DNA of 64,000 nt, from contig CAWJAM010000002.1 in NCBI GenBank assembly GCA_963840835.1, forward strand, positions 248,001-312,000, read 5' to 3'. Positions 49,551-60,050 of this stretch are shown here, piece after piece. The position numbers and the translations under genes are program-made. Source of the stretch: Rubrobacter_D sp963840835 (GTDB taxonomy: Bacteria > Actinomycetota > Rubrobacteria > Rubrobacterales > Rubrobacteraceae). Numbering within the stretch: the stretch's first letter is position 1; each line of letters opens with the position of its first letter. The notes below the pieces were generated by a model, which did not search any database, was not told where the DNA came from, and was given only the letters and a program-made list of their open reading frames with translations.

Positions 49551-49590
49551 CGATGAACTCACGATGAATTCTCGATGAAGCACCGATGAT
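49551..49590 (-). promoter_or_regulatory. PHO-box-like array of four repeats
   Basis: Three copies of CGATGAA and one CGATGAT start at 49551, 49562, 49573 and 49584, exactly 11 bp apart, directed (as TTCATCG) toward the peroxidase remnant. The rest of 49471-50030 holds no gene I can support; a minus-strand frame at 49607-49750 is open but unrecognised. Confidence 0.6.
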
Positions 49591-50030
49591 TTGTTGGCGA
49601 ACGAGGCTAGGCCGGTGGCCATACAGATGGGCTCGAGGGTCTCGCAATGGGGTAGACGTAGACAGCCCTCCCTAGATCGTGTCGGACAGCGGAGACCTCA
49701 GCATCTGGCATCCGATCACCTTCATAAGCCGCCTTCGCTTGGATGCCGCCCATTATGAGCCGGCTCCCCACGACGCCCTCATCAGAGCGGAGGCCTCGCA
49801 TAAAGGGCGTGCGTCTGCCTAACCTTTCTGTGGCGCCCAGTCGTACCGACTATCGCCGGGCGTGCTTTTCGGCCTTGATGTACTGACCGTGATTCTTGGC
49901 CGCGAGTGAGCCGCCACGTCGGCTTGACAAACTCTTTCCACCACACCCGCGCACTGGCACCCTGTTCACCCGGGTACGTGGAGGGTAAATTCTGCGGGTT
50001 TCGCCTTAACGCAGTTGTACGAAGTTCGAG

Positions 50031-51977
<1,947 letters not shown>

Positions 51978-52049
51978 GTGACCTGGGCGGGCAGAAGCAG
52001 GAACCCAAGACGGGTAGCCAGAGGTGATCGGCCAGCGGACACCGCAGAA

Positions 52050-52225
52050 CCTCCTTCTTCGGCGCCTACGAGGTTAGCTGTCGGGTTCGGGCCGAAAGAG
52101 TTAAGCCCTACACCAGCCAGGGAAGCCTAGCCGGCGATTCACCCCGAGGACCTGTGCGGCCCCTGGTGGTTCCCCCGCCCCCCGGCGCCACCCGGGGGCT
52201 CGGCGTCATCGGCATTCTATTGTCA
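52050..52225 (-). promoter_or_regulatory. c-di-AMP riboswitch (ydaO/yuaA motif)
   Basis: On the minus strand the conserved blocks appear in order: GGGGGAACC (52168-52176), GGGGTGAATC (52136-52145), then GGCCCGAACCCGACAGCTAACC and GTAGGCGCC (52062-52070), with the pseudo-symmetrical stems between. The 3' end lies about 80 nt before the transporter start, room for an expression platform. It is the only riboswitch I recognise in the window. Confidence 0.85.
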
Positions 52226-52256
52226 CTCCTCCGTATACGCCCCGCAATGACAGTTG

Positions 52257-52613
52257 TCAATGGGCGTTGCGACGGGATCGCATTCGCCTGCCTTCCAGCA
52301 GCAGTAGGATGACCAGAGCGACTTCGTCCGCTGTGGTGGAGAAGCCGAGCAAACTACGCTCCCCTATCGCTACCCAGAGCAAGATCGTCAGCGTTGCGTA
52401 CCCCATCAGCGTCACACGCACGACACGCCGGTAGGGCACTAGCTGGGGGATAGGCAGGTACAGCGCTGCCAGCAGCGTAAGGTACCCGAGGCCGTTGAGG
52501 ATGAACGCCGGATCGGGGAACAGCAACGATAGGTGAACGGCGGCAGCGATCAACGTGAGCACGACCACGCCGGCCCGGATGGCTGTGTCTGTGGCCGAGT
52601 GCGTTGCGGACAT
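52257..52613 (-). CDS. Small membrane protein, unknown function
   Basis: The 118-residue product has four hydrophobic helices (about 12-30, 36-54, 66-84, 92-106) and a basic C-terminus (RRMRSRRNAH). It sits upstream of the riboswitch in the same direction but is probably separate from kimA, because the riboswitch leader begins after it. Family not recognised. Confidence 0.65.
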   Translation of the reverse strand: MSATHSATDTAIRAGVVVLTLIAAAVHLSLLFPDPAFILNGLGYLTLLAALYLPIPQLVPYRRVVRVTLMGYATLTILLWVAIGERSLLGFSTTADEVALVILLLLEGRRMRSRRNAH

Positions 52614-52748
52614 GCTAGGCCTCCTCTTAGTTTTTCTTGCCCGGGGGCACGCAGAAAAGCAGCTTCACTTCTATATATACGTACGTTTCGTCCTACCCGG
52701 TTTCTCCACATTCTCTTCGGCGACGCAGGGCGAGGTAGGGGTCGTTTA

Positions 52749-53141
52749 CTACGACTCGCCGCTCCTCGGGGGCAGGAGTCCAAGCTGGCGCATCCGACCG
52801 ATGCTGTCCTCTAGCGCCCAGAGGTTTGTGAACTTCTCGTCCTCCACTTGCAGGAAGAAGACCTCCTCAACCTCCATGCGTTTGCCCGTGGGGGCCTCGC
52901 CCAAGAACTCGCCCCGGTGGGTGCCAGCGCACTTGAAGCGTCCCGCCACCGCGTCCCCCTCAGCGACCAATTCCACGATCTCCTCGCGCCAGTCTGGGAA
53001 GGCCGAGCGGAACTCGGCGAACAGCCGCCTCACTCGCCGCGCCGCCCTGGGCGCGAAGAGCTCCTCAACCGCCGCGTCCTCCTCGCCCGCGTTGATGGCC
53101 TCCACCATACGCCTTACCATGTCCTTGTTCTCCTCCGACAC
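52749..53141 (-). CDS. SnoaL-like ester cyclase-type protein
   Basis: The 130-residue protein has the cone-shaped NTF2/SnoaL pattern: NKDMVRRMVEAINAGEEDAAVEELFAP, FRSAFPDWREEIVELVAEGDAVAGRF, GTHRGEFLGEAPTGKRMEVEEVFF and GRMRQLGLLP at the end. The FPDW...GTHxGxFxGxxPTG order is diagnostic. Many such proteins are small hydrolases or isomerases of unknown substrate. It appears to be a single gene. Confidence 0.88.
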   Translation of the reverse strand: MSEENKDMVRRMVEAINAGEEDAAVEELFAPRAARRVRRLFAEFRSAFPDWREEIVELVAEGDAVAGRFKCAGTHRGEFLGEAPTGKRMEVEEVFFLQVEDEKFTNLWALEDSIGRMRQLGLLPPRSGES

Positions 53142-53207
53142 GTTTCGTTCTCCTCTCCACCCAGGGGGCTACACTCTGCCCCGGTGCTCTGCGCAGTCTA
53201 ACGGGAG

Positions 53208-53552
53208 GTGCGAAGTGGTGGAGCGGTTGCTCGTCATCGGGGTTTGTTCGTGCTGGCGGGTCTCTGCGAGATCGGGGGCGGATACCTCGTGTGGGGATGG
53301 ATGCGCGAGCATAAGCCCCTCTCCTGGGCGCTGCTCGGGGCACTGGTCCTCGCTGCTTACGGGGTGGTGGCGGCCCTCCAACCCATCTCCGAGTTCGGGC
53401 GGGTGTACGCCGCCTACACCGGTGTGTTTATCGCGCTGGCGCTCGTGTGGGGCGTGGTCGTAGACGGGTTCCGGCCGGACCGTTGGGACATGCTCGGTGC
53501 GACGATCTGCGTTGTGGGCGTGGTGGTGATGGTCGCTCCGCCTCGGGGATGA
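53208..53552 (+). CDS. YnfA family membrane protein
   Basis: About 105 residues with four helices match the YnfA (UPF0060) family: GLFVLAGLCEIGGGYLVWGWMREHKPL, LLGALVLAAYGVVAALQPISEFGRVYAAYTGVFIALALVWGVVVDGFRPDRWDMLGA. Its start is uncertain: the frame opens at GTG 53208, and the MRSGGAVARHR leader is longer than usual. YnfA proteins may be small drug or cation efflux transporters. Confidence 0.88.
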   Translation: MRSGGAVARHRGLFVLAGLCEIGGGYLVWGWMREHKPLSWALLGALVLAAYGVVAALQPISEFGRVYAAYTGVFIALALVWGVVVDGFRPDRWDMLGATICVVGVVVMVAPPRG

Positions 53553-53583
53553 AGCGACGCTATTCACCGGAGTGCGTGGAAGT

Positions 53584-54213
53584 TCAGCTCACGCGCAAGG
53601 GTTGGCTAGCTGAAGTGAGCCTTCCCGGTGCTAGCTCTAGCCACGCGGTGGCCAGGAAGAAGCACCCGAAGGCCAGCGTCCCAGCCGGGAAGGGATGCCC
53701 TCCCAAAAGGAACACTCCTGCCAGTATCAGAAAGATGAAGGGCCCTAGGGGGGCACCTGCGCGGCGAAGCGCTATCGCCGCCGCTATCAAAGCCACCACC
53801 CAGGCACCGGTCCCCACTATGGAAAGGCCGAAGATCAGGCTCAACCCAGGCATGTCTATCACCGCCTCGTGGACGGCTTCTTGCGCCCCAGGCGGGAGTC
53901 CTTGCGCGTTGCGCAGAGCGTACCCTGTGGCGATGCCTGCCGCCGCATCGTAGGCGCTGAAGAAGACGGCGAAGACGCCTATGGCCCAGCGGCTCACGCT
54001 CACCGCCCTCCCTTCCAGACCTTCGGTGAGCAGGTAGACAGCCAGAGCCATCAACCCGATAAGGGGCACTTGGACGATGTGGAACCACATGAACCATCCC
54101 CCTTGCTCTACGGCGTCGCCGACTCCGCTGGGCTGCGGATGGAATATCTCCAAGACGGCGAGAGCGAGCGGGGTCCCTAGCAAGACGAGCCTGCGCAAGA
54201 CTAAGCGCTCCAC
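53584..54213 (-). CDS. Membrane protein of unknown function
   Basis: Start GTG 54213 follows AAGGAG at 5-nt spacing; the frame opens further upstream. The 209-residue protein has about six helices, with IFHPQPSGVGDAVEQGGWFMWFHIVQVPLIGLMALAVYLL and GVFAVFFSAYDAAAGIATG. No family is recognised. The stop lies next to a TATTCACCGGAGTGCGTGG motif (53559-53579) found elsewhere in this region. Confidence 0.7.
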   Translation of the reverse strand: MERLVLRRLVLLGTPLALAVLEIFHPQPSGVGDAVEQGGWFMWFHIVQVPLIGLMALAVYLLTEGLEGRAVSVSRWAIGVFAVFFSAYDAAAGIATGYALRNAQGLPPGAQEAVHEAVIDMPGLSLIFGLSIVGTGAWVVALIAAAIALRRAGAPLGPFIFLILAGVFLLGGHPFPAGTLAFGCFFLATAWLELAPGRLTSASQPLRVS

Positions 54214-54390
54214 GTTACTCCTTCTTCCTCCCGGCAAGGTAGCCGGGGCATTCCTTGCCGCCACTATGCATGATGCCACCTACACGAGTCCAGCGCATCG
54301 GAGGAAGGTCTATGCACCCGAGTGCGCGAAGGAAGCGTTCTCCAAGATGGACTTCCGCTTTACGGAGTTCTAAGAAATTCGGTTCGAGTG

Positions 54391-54873
54391 TTAGCTGCTT
54401 ATCGCTACCTCCGCCGCGATGGTGACCGGCACCCCAAGCGGTAGCGTCGCCAAGCCCGGCGCCATGCGGGCGTGCATACCCGCCTCGGGTCCGTAGAGTT
54501 CCAAGATCAGATCCGAGAAGCCGTTTATCACGTTAGTGGTCAGGGTGAAGTCGGGATCGGCGTTGACCAGGCCGTAGACCATAAGCCAGGCCGTTACGCG
54601 GTCGAGGTCCCCCAGCTCGCGCTTGAGGCTGCTTAGGATGGTGAGCGCCGATAAGCGCGCCGCCTGATAACCCTCCTCAGCTGAGAGGTCTACCCCCACC
54701 TTGCCCAGCGGCTCTGCTATGGTGCCGTCCGGATTGAGGGGACCCTGTCCCGCAACGTACGCGCGGTCTTGGTGCACCCGTACCCAGGCGAACGACAGCT
54801 GCACCCCCGGTGGGAGTTTGGGCGCTTCGGGCAGCGTGAGCCCAAGGCCCTCCAACTTCGCCTCCACGCGCAT
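54391..54873 (-). CDS. RidA family protein
   Basis: The 160-residue protein follows the YjgF/YER057c/UK114 pattern: AWVRVHQDRAYVAGQGPLNPDGT, GYQAARLSALTILSSLKRELGDLDRVTAWLMVYGLVNADPDF, TTNVINGFSDLILELYG and HARMAPGLATLPLGVPVTIAAEVAI. It lacks the active-site Arg of the deaminating RidA subgroup, so it belongs to the Rid-like group with unknown substrate. The start ATG 54873 follows AAGGAGG. Confidence 0.9.
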   Translation of the reverse strand: MRVEAKLEGLGLTLPEAPKLPPGVQLSFAWVRVHQDRAYVAGQGPLNPDGTIAEPLGKVGVDLSAEEGYQAARLSALTILSSLKRELGDLDRVTAWLMVYGLVNADPDFTLTTNVINGFSDLILELYGPEAGMHARMAPGLATLPLGVPVTIAAEVAISS

Positions 54874-55522
54874 ATGCTTCCTCCTTTCGGTGGTTGGCAC
54901 CGTCGATACGAGCACATGATGCCAGTAGGCGGACTCCGGTGCACTCGCCGAGGTCTATTAACCGGAGTGCGTGGAAGGTGCCCTACAGCATCACTTGGTG
55001 CGCCGAGCAGCGATTAGCAGGTCGTTGAGCATGATCTAGGAGTGAAATGGCCATTGAGATGCTCGATGTGCGGGGCGAAAGACTCCCAAGATCGAGGCCA
55101 CCGGGCACATTGAGGCTAAGTGAAGCTGTAGGGGTATAGGAGGCCGTTACTCGACCGGATTTTCACACCAGTGGTCCATGGCCCTTGTTGCAGGGCCACC
55201 CCGAAGCCATGAAAATAAGGAGAGGTCGTCGCCTTGGTCCGACGTCGGCTTTGCTTGGTGCAGCCAAAGCCCGTACACACCAGTGTGACGCGGGAGCCTC
55301 ATAGGCACCCCAAACTGTTGCCTTAGAGCACGAACATCAGACTCTTGATAGAAGAGGCTCCTCCAGGCGGCGGCCTCATTTTCACATCAGGCTGGGCACT
55401 TCCACGCACTGGGGCGAATCGAAGGACGCGAATCCTCAAAGGGCAGCCCCGGCGGTCCAACTCTCCAAAGAGGCGAAAATCTCACGTGAGAATGCATGTT
55501 ACTTCCCGCGACCGCATGCACC
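54874..55522. other. 649-bp region without a supportable gene
   Basis: It contains a copy of the dispersed motif (AACCGGAGTGCGTGG at 54961) and an inverted copy (CTTCCACGCACTG around 55397). Two partial direct repeats of ATTTTCACA(C/T)CAG (55161, 55379) suggest old mobile-element debris. I see no gene, tRNA or clear promoter. Confidence 0.35.
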
Positions 55523-55837
55523 CTAGACCCGCTCCATGTAGCGTCCGAGCCGCGAGTAGCGGCGTACTTCGCCGATCTCGTGCCGGTTCTCGGAGCTACT
55601 ACGCAGGTGCCCGGGCCTCTGGCCTTCGCGTGCTGCTGTCAGGCCAGCCTGCCACTCGGCGGCCTTCTCGTGGCGGTGGGGGCCGTCTTCCAGTTCGGCA
55701 AGTCGGCGGCCTGCGGGGGTCTTCAGTACTTCCGCGAAGGCCTCCTCAAAGGTTTTGCTTTCAATCTTCGAGACTGCCTCGGCCCGACGTGCCAGCGTCT
55801 CTACTACCATCTCGGATACGGTCTGTTCTGCTCTCAC
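55523..55837 (-). CDS. Hypothetical protein, possible antitoxin-like helical protein
   Basis: The 104-residue protein starts MRAEQTVSEMVVETLARRAEAVSKIESKTFEEAFAEVLKTPAGRRLAELEDGPHRHEKAAEWQ. The short N-terminal part resembles ribbon-helix-helix or coil segments; the rest is unrecognised. A GAGGAGAAGATCGTGAG ribosome-binding site precedes the ATG. Likely a real gene because such helices are preserved, but it has no identified function. Confidence 0.55.
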   Translation of the reverse strand: MRAEQTVSEMVVETLARRAEAVSKIESKTFEEAFAEVLKTPAGRRLAELEDGPHRHEKAAEWQAGLTAAREGQRPGHLRSSSENRHEIGEVRRYSRLGRYMERV

Positions 55838-56353
55838 GATCTTCTCCTCCTGAGAATAGTATGCCAGGCGGGGTATCGACCTGATGGGCTAGTTTTCTGA
55901 ATTTGGGTTAAGGGTTCGCAATGATCGGAGACCTCCTCTACCAAGCACTTCCGTGACCGGTCTGCAGCCGACGTTCCCTGAACGCCCACTTGGTGCCTCC
56001 TCGGAGCGCACTAACTAACCACCTCTTCCTACGAATGACGCTACGCGCTACGATGCGGAACGCGTGCTCTTTTGCCTCCTCGGGCGAGCCGAGGCGAGCC
56101 TGGGCTTCTAGGCTAGAGTGGAAACGTGCGGTAGTCGATGGTACTTATGTCCCAGACGAATATGTCTTTTCCCAGACCTGCCCCTCGACAGGTTCCAAGG
56201 CCGGGTGTCATTGGATGGGTGCTCCCGCATTTAGTAGAACAGAACCATCCATCCTGAATCTTTGAATGGTGGCGGCCGCGGAGTGGTCGAATGGGTGGTA
56301 TTCTCCTATTGCCATAGTGGAAGCTTCTGCGATGCGCGAGACAGGAATACAGG
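55838..56353. other. 516-bp region upstream of the sensor kinase, no gene supported
   Basis: Short frames on both strands are not convincing. A frame in a different register (56266-56450) could be a shifted N-terminus of the kinase. No repeat or RNA recognised. Confidence 0.3.
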
Positions 56354-57436
56354 GTGGCTATACGGCAACCAGTACCAGAAGAGATTCATCATGTAAAGCA
56401 GGCCGAAGTCGCCCTGCAAAACGGCGAATCACACTTCCGTCGCTTGTTGGAGAAGCTACCCGCCGGGGCGTACACCTGCGACCCTGGGGGGCTGATCACC
56501 TACTACAACCAGCACGCGGTGCAGCTGTGGGGGCGCGCACCGAAGCTGAATGATCCCGTGGACCGCTTCTGCGGCTCGTTCAAGCTCTTCGCACCCGACG
56601 GATCGCCGATAGCCCACGACCGGTGCTGGATGGCACTGGCGCTCAACGCGAACGAAGGGTACAACGAGCGTGAGATCGTCATCGAGCGTCCGGACGGCCG
56701 GCGCCTCACGGCGCTGGCCCACGCCAACCCGATCCACGATGAGTCGGGCAACCTAATCGGGGCGGTAAACGTCCTGGTGGACATAACCGGGCGCAAGCGC
56801 GCCGAAGAGGAGCTACGAACGGTGCGGGAGGCCGAGCGCAGCCGGATAGCCCGCGATCTGCACGATGGGGTGTTGCAGGACCTCGCCGCCGTCGTGCAAG
56901 GGTTGGAAGCTGCCCGCATCGAACAGAAGGCACAATCTGATGGTCGCGTAGATGACGCAGAACTCTACCAAGAGATCGCTACCCTAAGGCACGCGGCCTC
57001 GAAGTTGCGCCGAGCAGTCTATGACCTGCGCTCGCAGAAAGCCCCACCGTTTCTCACGACCGTTGAGTCCCTCGTGGAGGTCAATCTCCAGCGGGACCCC
57101 GATTGCAAGTTAAGGCTTGAGGTCCAGTACGACTTCCCGCGCGAAATGCCGGAGAAGAAGGGCAGGGAACTGCTTAGGATCGTGCAGGAAGCCCTGACCA
57201 ACGCCACGTGCCACTCGATGGCGCGCAACATCCGCGTCAGTTTGAAAGCGGAAGAAGCCGACTACATCGTGATGGAGGTAGCCGACGACGGGCGGGGCTT
57301 CGACCCGGCATCTGCTAATGGCGGGGTGGGGATCGTAGGTATGCGCGAGCGGACGTCTTTGCTGGGGGGAGATATGGTGATCTGCTCCGAGCCCGGCAAG
57401 GGAACGTCGGTACGCGTCAGGGTGCCTAGATTTTGA
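56354..57436 (+). CDS. PAS-containing sensor histidine kinase (NarX/DesK-like)
   Basis: The 360-residue soluble kinase has a PAS domain (about 25-150; LLEKLPAGAYTCDPGGLITYYNQHAVQLWG and ANPIHDESGNLIGAVNVLVDIT). The HisKA_3 phosphoacceptor is in ERSRIARDLHDGVLQDL, followed by a GHKL ATPase (RELLRIVQEALTNATCHSMARNI, VADDGRGFDP, GIVGMRERTSLLGG). No membrane helices, so it senses something in the cytoplasm; a second PAS may have been lost with the N-terminus. The convergent regulator at 57492 is its probable partner. Confidence 0.9.
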   Translation: MAIRQPVPEEIHHVKQAEVALQNGESHFRRLLEKLPAGAYTCDPGGLITYYNQHAVQLWGRAPKLNDPVDRFCGSFKLFAPDGSPIAHDRCWMALALNANEGYNEREIVIERPDGRRLTALAHANPIHDESGNLIGAVNVLVDITGRKRAEEELRTVREAERSRIARDLHDGVLQDLAAVVQGLEAARIEQKAQSDGRVDDAELYQEIATLRHAASKLRRAVYDLRSQKAPPFLTTVESLVEVNLQRDPDCKLRLEVQYDFPREMPEKKGRELLRIVQEALTNATCHSMARNIRVSLKAEEADYIVMEVADDGRGFDPASANGGVGIVGMRERTSLLGGDMVICSEPGKGTSVRVRVPRF

Positions 57437-57491
57437 TCGCCGCGTGAGTACGGAGTCGCTTATAGCGACCAGAGTAGAGGGCGAGGTTGCG

Positions 57492-58163
57492 TTAGCGCGG
57501 TTCCGGTTGCTCGAGGTCTACAAGACCATGGCGGACGGCGTAGATGACGGCCTGGGTTCTGTCGAAGATGTGTAACTTCTTGTAGATGTTGGAGGCGTGG
57601 TTCCTTACGGTTTTCTCCGAGATGTCTAAATCGCGTGCTATCTCTTTATTGCTCTTGCCCTGAGCCAGCGCCTTTATTACCTCGATCTCTCTCTCGGTAA
57701 GGCTCGGCGTGAGCTCGGTGTTCGAACGGATACCCTCGAAGGTTGTTATCAGCTTCTTCGCGATATCCGGGGACGTGATGGTGTCCCCTGCATGGACGGA
57801 CTGTATCGCGCTCGTGAGGTCTTCCGGGGTGCAATCCTTCAGGATGTATCCCTGCGCGCCGGCCTTGATGGCCTGGAAGAGGTTGGCATCTTCGGTGTGG
57901 ACAGTCAGGACCAGGACCTGGGTTCTTGGCAGTAGACCGAGTAACTTTCGCGTTGCGCTGATCCCGCCCATCCCCGGCATAGAGAGGTCCATCAGTACGA
58001 CGTCGGGCTCCGCTCTCAGACACAGCTCCACGGCCTCCTCGCCCGTGTGCGCCCTACCCACCACTACCATGTCAGGCTGGATGCCGAGGATCTTGGCAAG
58101 CCCGTCGACGAACAGACGTTGATCGTCGACGATCGCCACTTTGATCACGTCCACTTCACTCAC
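57492..58163 (-). CDS. NarL/FixJ-type response regulator
   Basis: A receiver domain (residues 6-125) has the acid pair in VAIVDDQ, the phosphorylation Asp in PDVVLMDLSMPG, the Thr/Ser in VLTVHTED and Lys in YILKD. A LuxR-type HTH follows (LTEREIEVIKALAQGKSNKEIARDLDISEKTVRNHASNIYKKL). It faces the kinase gene tail-to-tail with a 55-bp spacer. Convergent kinase/regulator pairs are less common than tandem ones. Targets unknown. Confidence 0.93.
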   Translation of the reverse strand: MSEVDVIKVAIVDDQRLFVDGLAKILGIQPDMVVVGRAHTGEEAVELCLRAEPDVVLMDLSMPGMGGISATRKLLGLLPRTQVLVLTVHTEDANLFQAIKAGAQGYILKDCTPEDLTSAIQSVHAGDTITSPDIAKKLITTFEGIRSNTELTPSLTEREIEVIKALAQGKSNKEIARDLDISEKTVRNHASNIYKKLHIFDRTQAVIYAVRHGLVDLEQPEPR

Positions 58164-58430
58164 AATGCGCCTACTTCCCCGTGCCTTCTTCTCGTGGTTT
58201 CATTGTTAGGGTATCTGTGACACGCATGCACGTCCACATAGGGATCAGCGTCTCATAACAGCGGAGGCACAATATACTTATGATACACGCCCATAATCTG
58301 GGAGCAGGGGAGGTTCGCCAGTTCCTGGACGTAGGATACATCTCGGAAGCTGCCCTAGATGTAGGTGTTGGGCGGGGCAGGCGAGACGAAGGGACCCGCG
58401 CTAAGCCCAACGACACAGTGGGTTCGGCGC

Positions 58431-58606
58431 TTACGCGGGCTGTGTGATCAGCGCCCAGTAATCTTCCTGCGCGGCCTCTACGAGTCCTTCTTTCGTGGCT
58501 CCCCCGCGCTGAAAGCGGCCACGAAGGTACCGTCATCCTGCTGCAACGCGACTATGTCGGAGTCGTCCAGGTAGTAGTGTTTTGGATGCTCCGCCTCTTG
58601 CGTCAT
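58431..58606 (-). pseudogene. Small hypothetical gene with a frameshift
   Basis: From ATG 58606 the frame reads HPKHYYLDDSDIVALQQDDGTFVAAFSA, then closes early with a TAG. In another frame the natural continuation ATKEGLVEAAQEDYWALITQPA ends at TAA 58431-58433. One indel near 58495 joins both into about 58 residues. Function unknown. The preceding 58164-58430 holds no other gene. Confidence 0.6.
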
Positions 58607-58644
58607 TTCATTTACACCCTAATCATCAGCATAAGCCCAACCGA

Positions 58645-58929
58645 CTAAACGGCTATGGCCTCGTCAGCCACGTCTAGGTCGGGAAGCCAGAACAACTCTG
58701 AGCGCCTATCCTCCAACAGAACCTCTACTGCCGCGTGTTCGGACTGCCCCCAACAATGCTGGATCGTGCCCAACATACCAGCAAACTCGGTCTTCCAATG
58801 CCGATCCCTTATTCTCACCAGCGTTCCCCTACGCGCTTCGTATGCTTCCAAAAGATTACCTCCGAATTCTCTCGGCCGGGGCCAACCCGCTCTGTTGGCC
58901 TCCTCCGCCCGAAGACCCTCCGCCATCAC
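58645..58929 (-). CDS. Small hypothetical protein with SH3-like C-terminal domain
   Basis: The 94-residue protein has a helical start and a beta-rich end: GTLVRIRDRHWKTEFAGMLGTIQHCWGQSEHAAVEVLLEDRRSELFWLPDL. The same 50-residue design (GTSVRVLDGARRTEKGRVGTV..., ELYWYHEL) is found in the next upstream gene, so the two are tandem paralogues. An SH3-like barrel is inferred. Function unknown. Confidence 0.62.
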   Translation of the reverse strand: MMAEGLRAEEANRAGWPRPREFGGNLLEAYEARRGTLVRIRDRHWKTEFAGMLGTIQHCWGQSEHAAVEVLLEDRRSELFWLPDLDVADEAIAV

Positions 58930-58967
58930 GAGAGCGCACGCACCCGAACTGAGATTGCTCAGGCGTT

Positions 58968-59396
58968 CTAAGCTGAGGAAGATACCTGCGGCCTTCCCAA
59001 CTCGTGGTACCAGTAAAGCTCGACGCTTCCATCCTCAAATCGCACGTCCATCGCCAAGTGGCTTGGATGTCCGTAGGTTCTCTCTACGGTGCCAACGCGC
59101 CCTTTTTCGGTCCGTCTGGCTCCATCCAGCACGCGCACCGACGTGCCGGGACCCGCCTCATGCGATTCCAAGAAATTCGCCTCCGTGTTGTCGTAGCCGT
59201 AGGGGCCAGAACAAACTTCCGGCCCCGACCACTTTTCCTTTCCCGATCTAGAGACTAACCGATACGTGCGAAAACGCACTGGTACATTTGTCCCACAGAT
59301 CGAGAAAAGCGCCCGAGAAACCGTACTGGCTTGGGTCGAAGGCGACGAATTGAAGCTGTTGGAAAAACTCTGTTCGCACCATACGCGATGCGGCAA
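58968..59396 (-). CDS. Paralogue of the preceding SH3-like hypothetical protein
   Basis: The recognisable domain occupies the last 60 residues (GTSVRVLDGARRTEKGRVGTVERTYGHPSH, FEDGSVELYWYHEL). The first 80 residues are serine-rich and unlike the neighbour, so the start may be further in. The gene pair is separated by 38 bp. Confidence 0.55.
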   Translation of the reverse strand: MPHRVWCEQSFSNSFNSSPSTQASTVSRALFSICGTNVPVRFRTYRLVSRSGKEKWSGPEVCSGPYGYDNTEANFLESHEAGPGTSVRVLDGARRTEKGRVGTVERTYGHPSHLAMDVRFEDGSVELYWYHELGRPQVSSSA

Positions 59397-59504
59397 GCGG
59401 TAAAACGCTCGTGCTTAAACGGATCGCCTCCCCGAGATTAATTCGTAGCTATACACGACAATTCAATGCCCTACATCTACCGTCCCGGCCGAGGGACCGC
59501 GACC

Positions 59505-59545
59505 CCCTTATTCACCCTAGTGCGTGGAAGGCAGATTCTCCGAAC
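59505..59545. repeat. Dispersed motif TATTCACC..GTGCGTGGAA..TCTCCGAACTTCG
   Basis: Reads CTTATTCACCCTAGTGCGTGG, then GATTCTCCGAACTTCG. The full two-part form is also present at 60573; partial forms occur at 28669, 53559, 54955 and (inverted) 55397. Probably the remnant end of a mobile element. Confidence 0.5.
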
Positions 59546-59651
59546 TTCGTTAAGCCCCGGTCCTCCACCGTAAGAGCTTGCCCGCCCGATAATTCCGCTA
59601 GAACGTATTATGGCTCCCTTATAGGGGGCCCACGCCCCTCGGACCGTACCG

Positions 59652-59879
59652 ATGCGGGAAGGAGGACGAATTTCGGTCCGCGATCGCGATAGAGAGACAC
59701 AGCTGCGTGCCGAGCGGATCCGGTGGACAGAGCGATCTCGGCGGATCAACCATGCTTTGCGGAACATGTACGAACGCCTGCGCGGGATGAAAGAACAGGC
59801 TAGCCTGCTGGACAAGCGGCTGCGGCGTCACAAAGAGGAGACCGAGAGCTGGCACAGAACCTGGGACGATTCGCCTTAG
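59652..59879 (+). CDS. Small coiled-coil hypothetical protein
   Basis: The 75-residue protein is highly charged, with heptads in RRINHALRNMYERLRGMKEQASLLDKRLRRHKEETESWHRTW. ATG 59652 has only weak ribosome-binding sequence. It may be a genuine small gene, though codon pattern alone supports it. Confidence 0.45.
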   Translation: MREGGRISVRDRDRETQLRAERIRWTERSRRINHALRNMYERLRGMKEQASLLDKRLRRHKEETESWHRTWDDSP

Positions 59880-60050
59880 CAACCCTATTCATCGAACCTC
59901 GTAGAGGACGTATTTTGCGAACTTCGCGTTGGCGGAGTGCTCCGAAGTTCTCGCGCGCCGATCTTTCGCGGGTCTCGCACGAGGGTGCATCCTGCTGCTG
60001 CGCATGGCATCATTGGTGCGTTGGACCGTGCTTAGAAAGGAGTCGTACCC

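Noticed and set aside
49607..49801. Small minus-strand ORF between the PHO-like array and kimA
   Set aside because: No ribosome-binding site, no recognisable motif, and low-complexity ending; not enough support.
55345..55900. Plus-strand frames of 134-179 codons
   Set aside because: Composition is repetitive and they oppose the more plausible minus-strand gene at 55523-55837.
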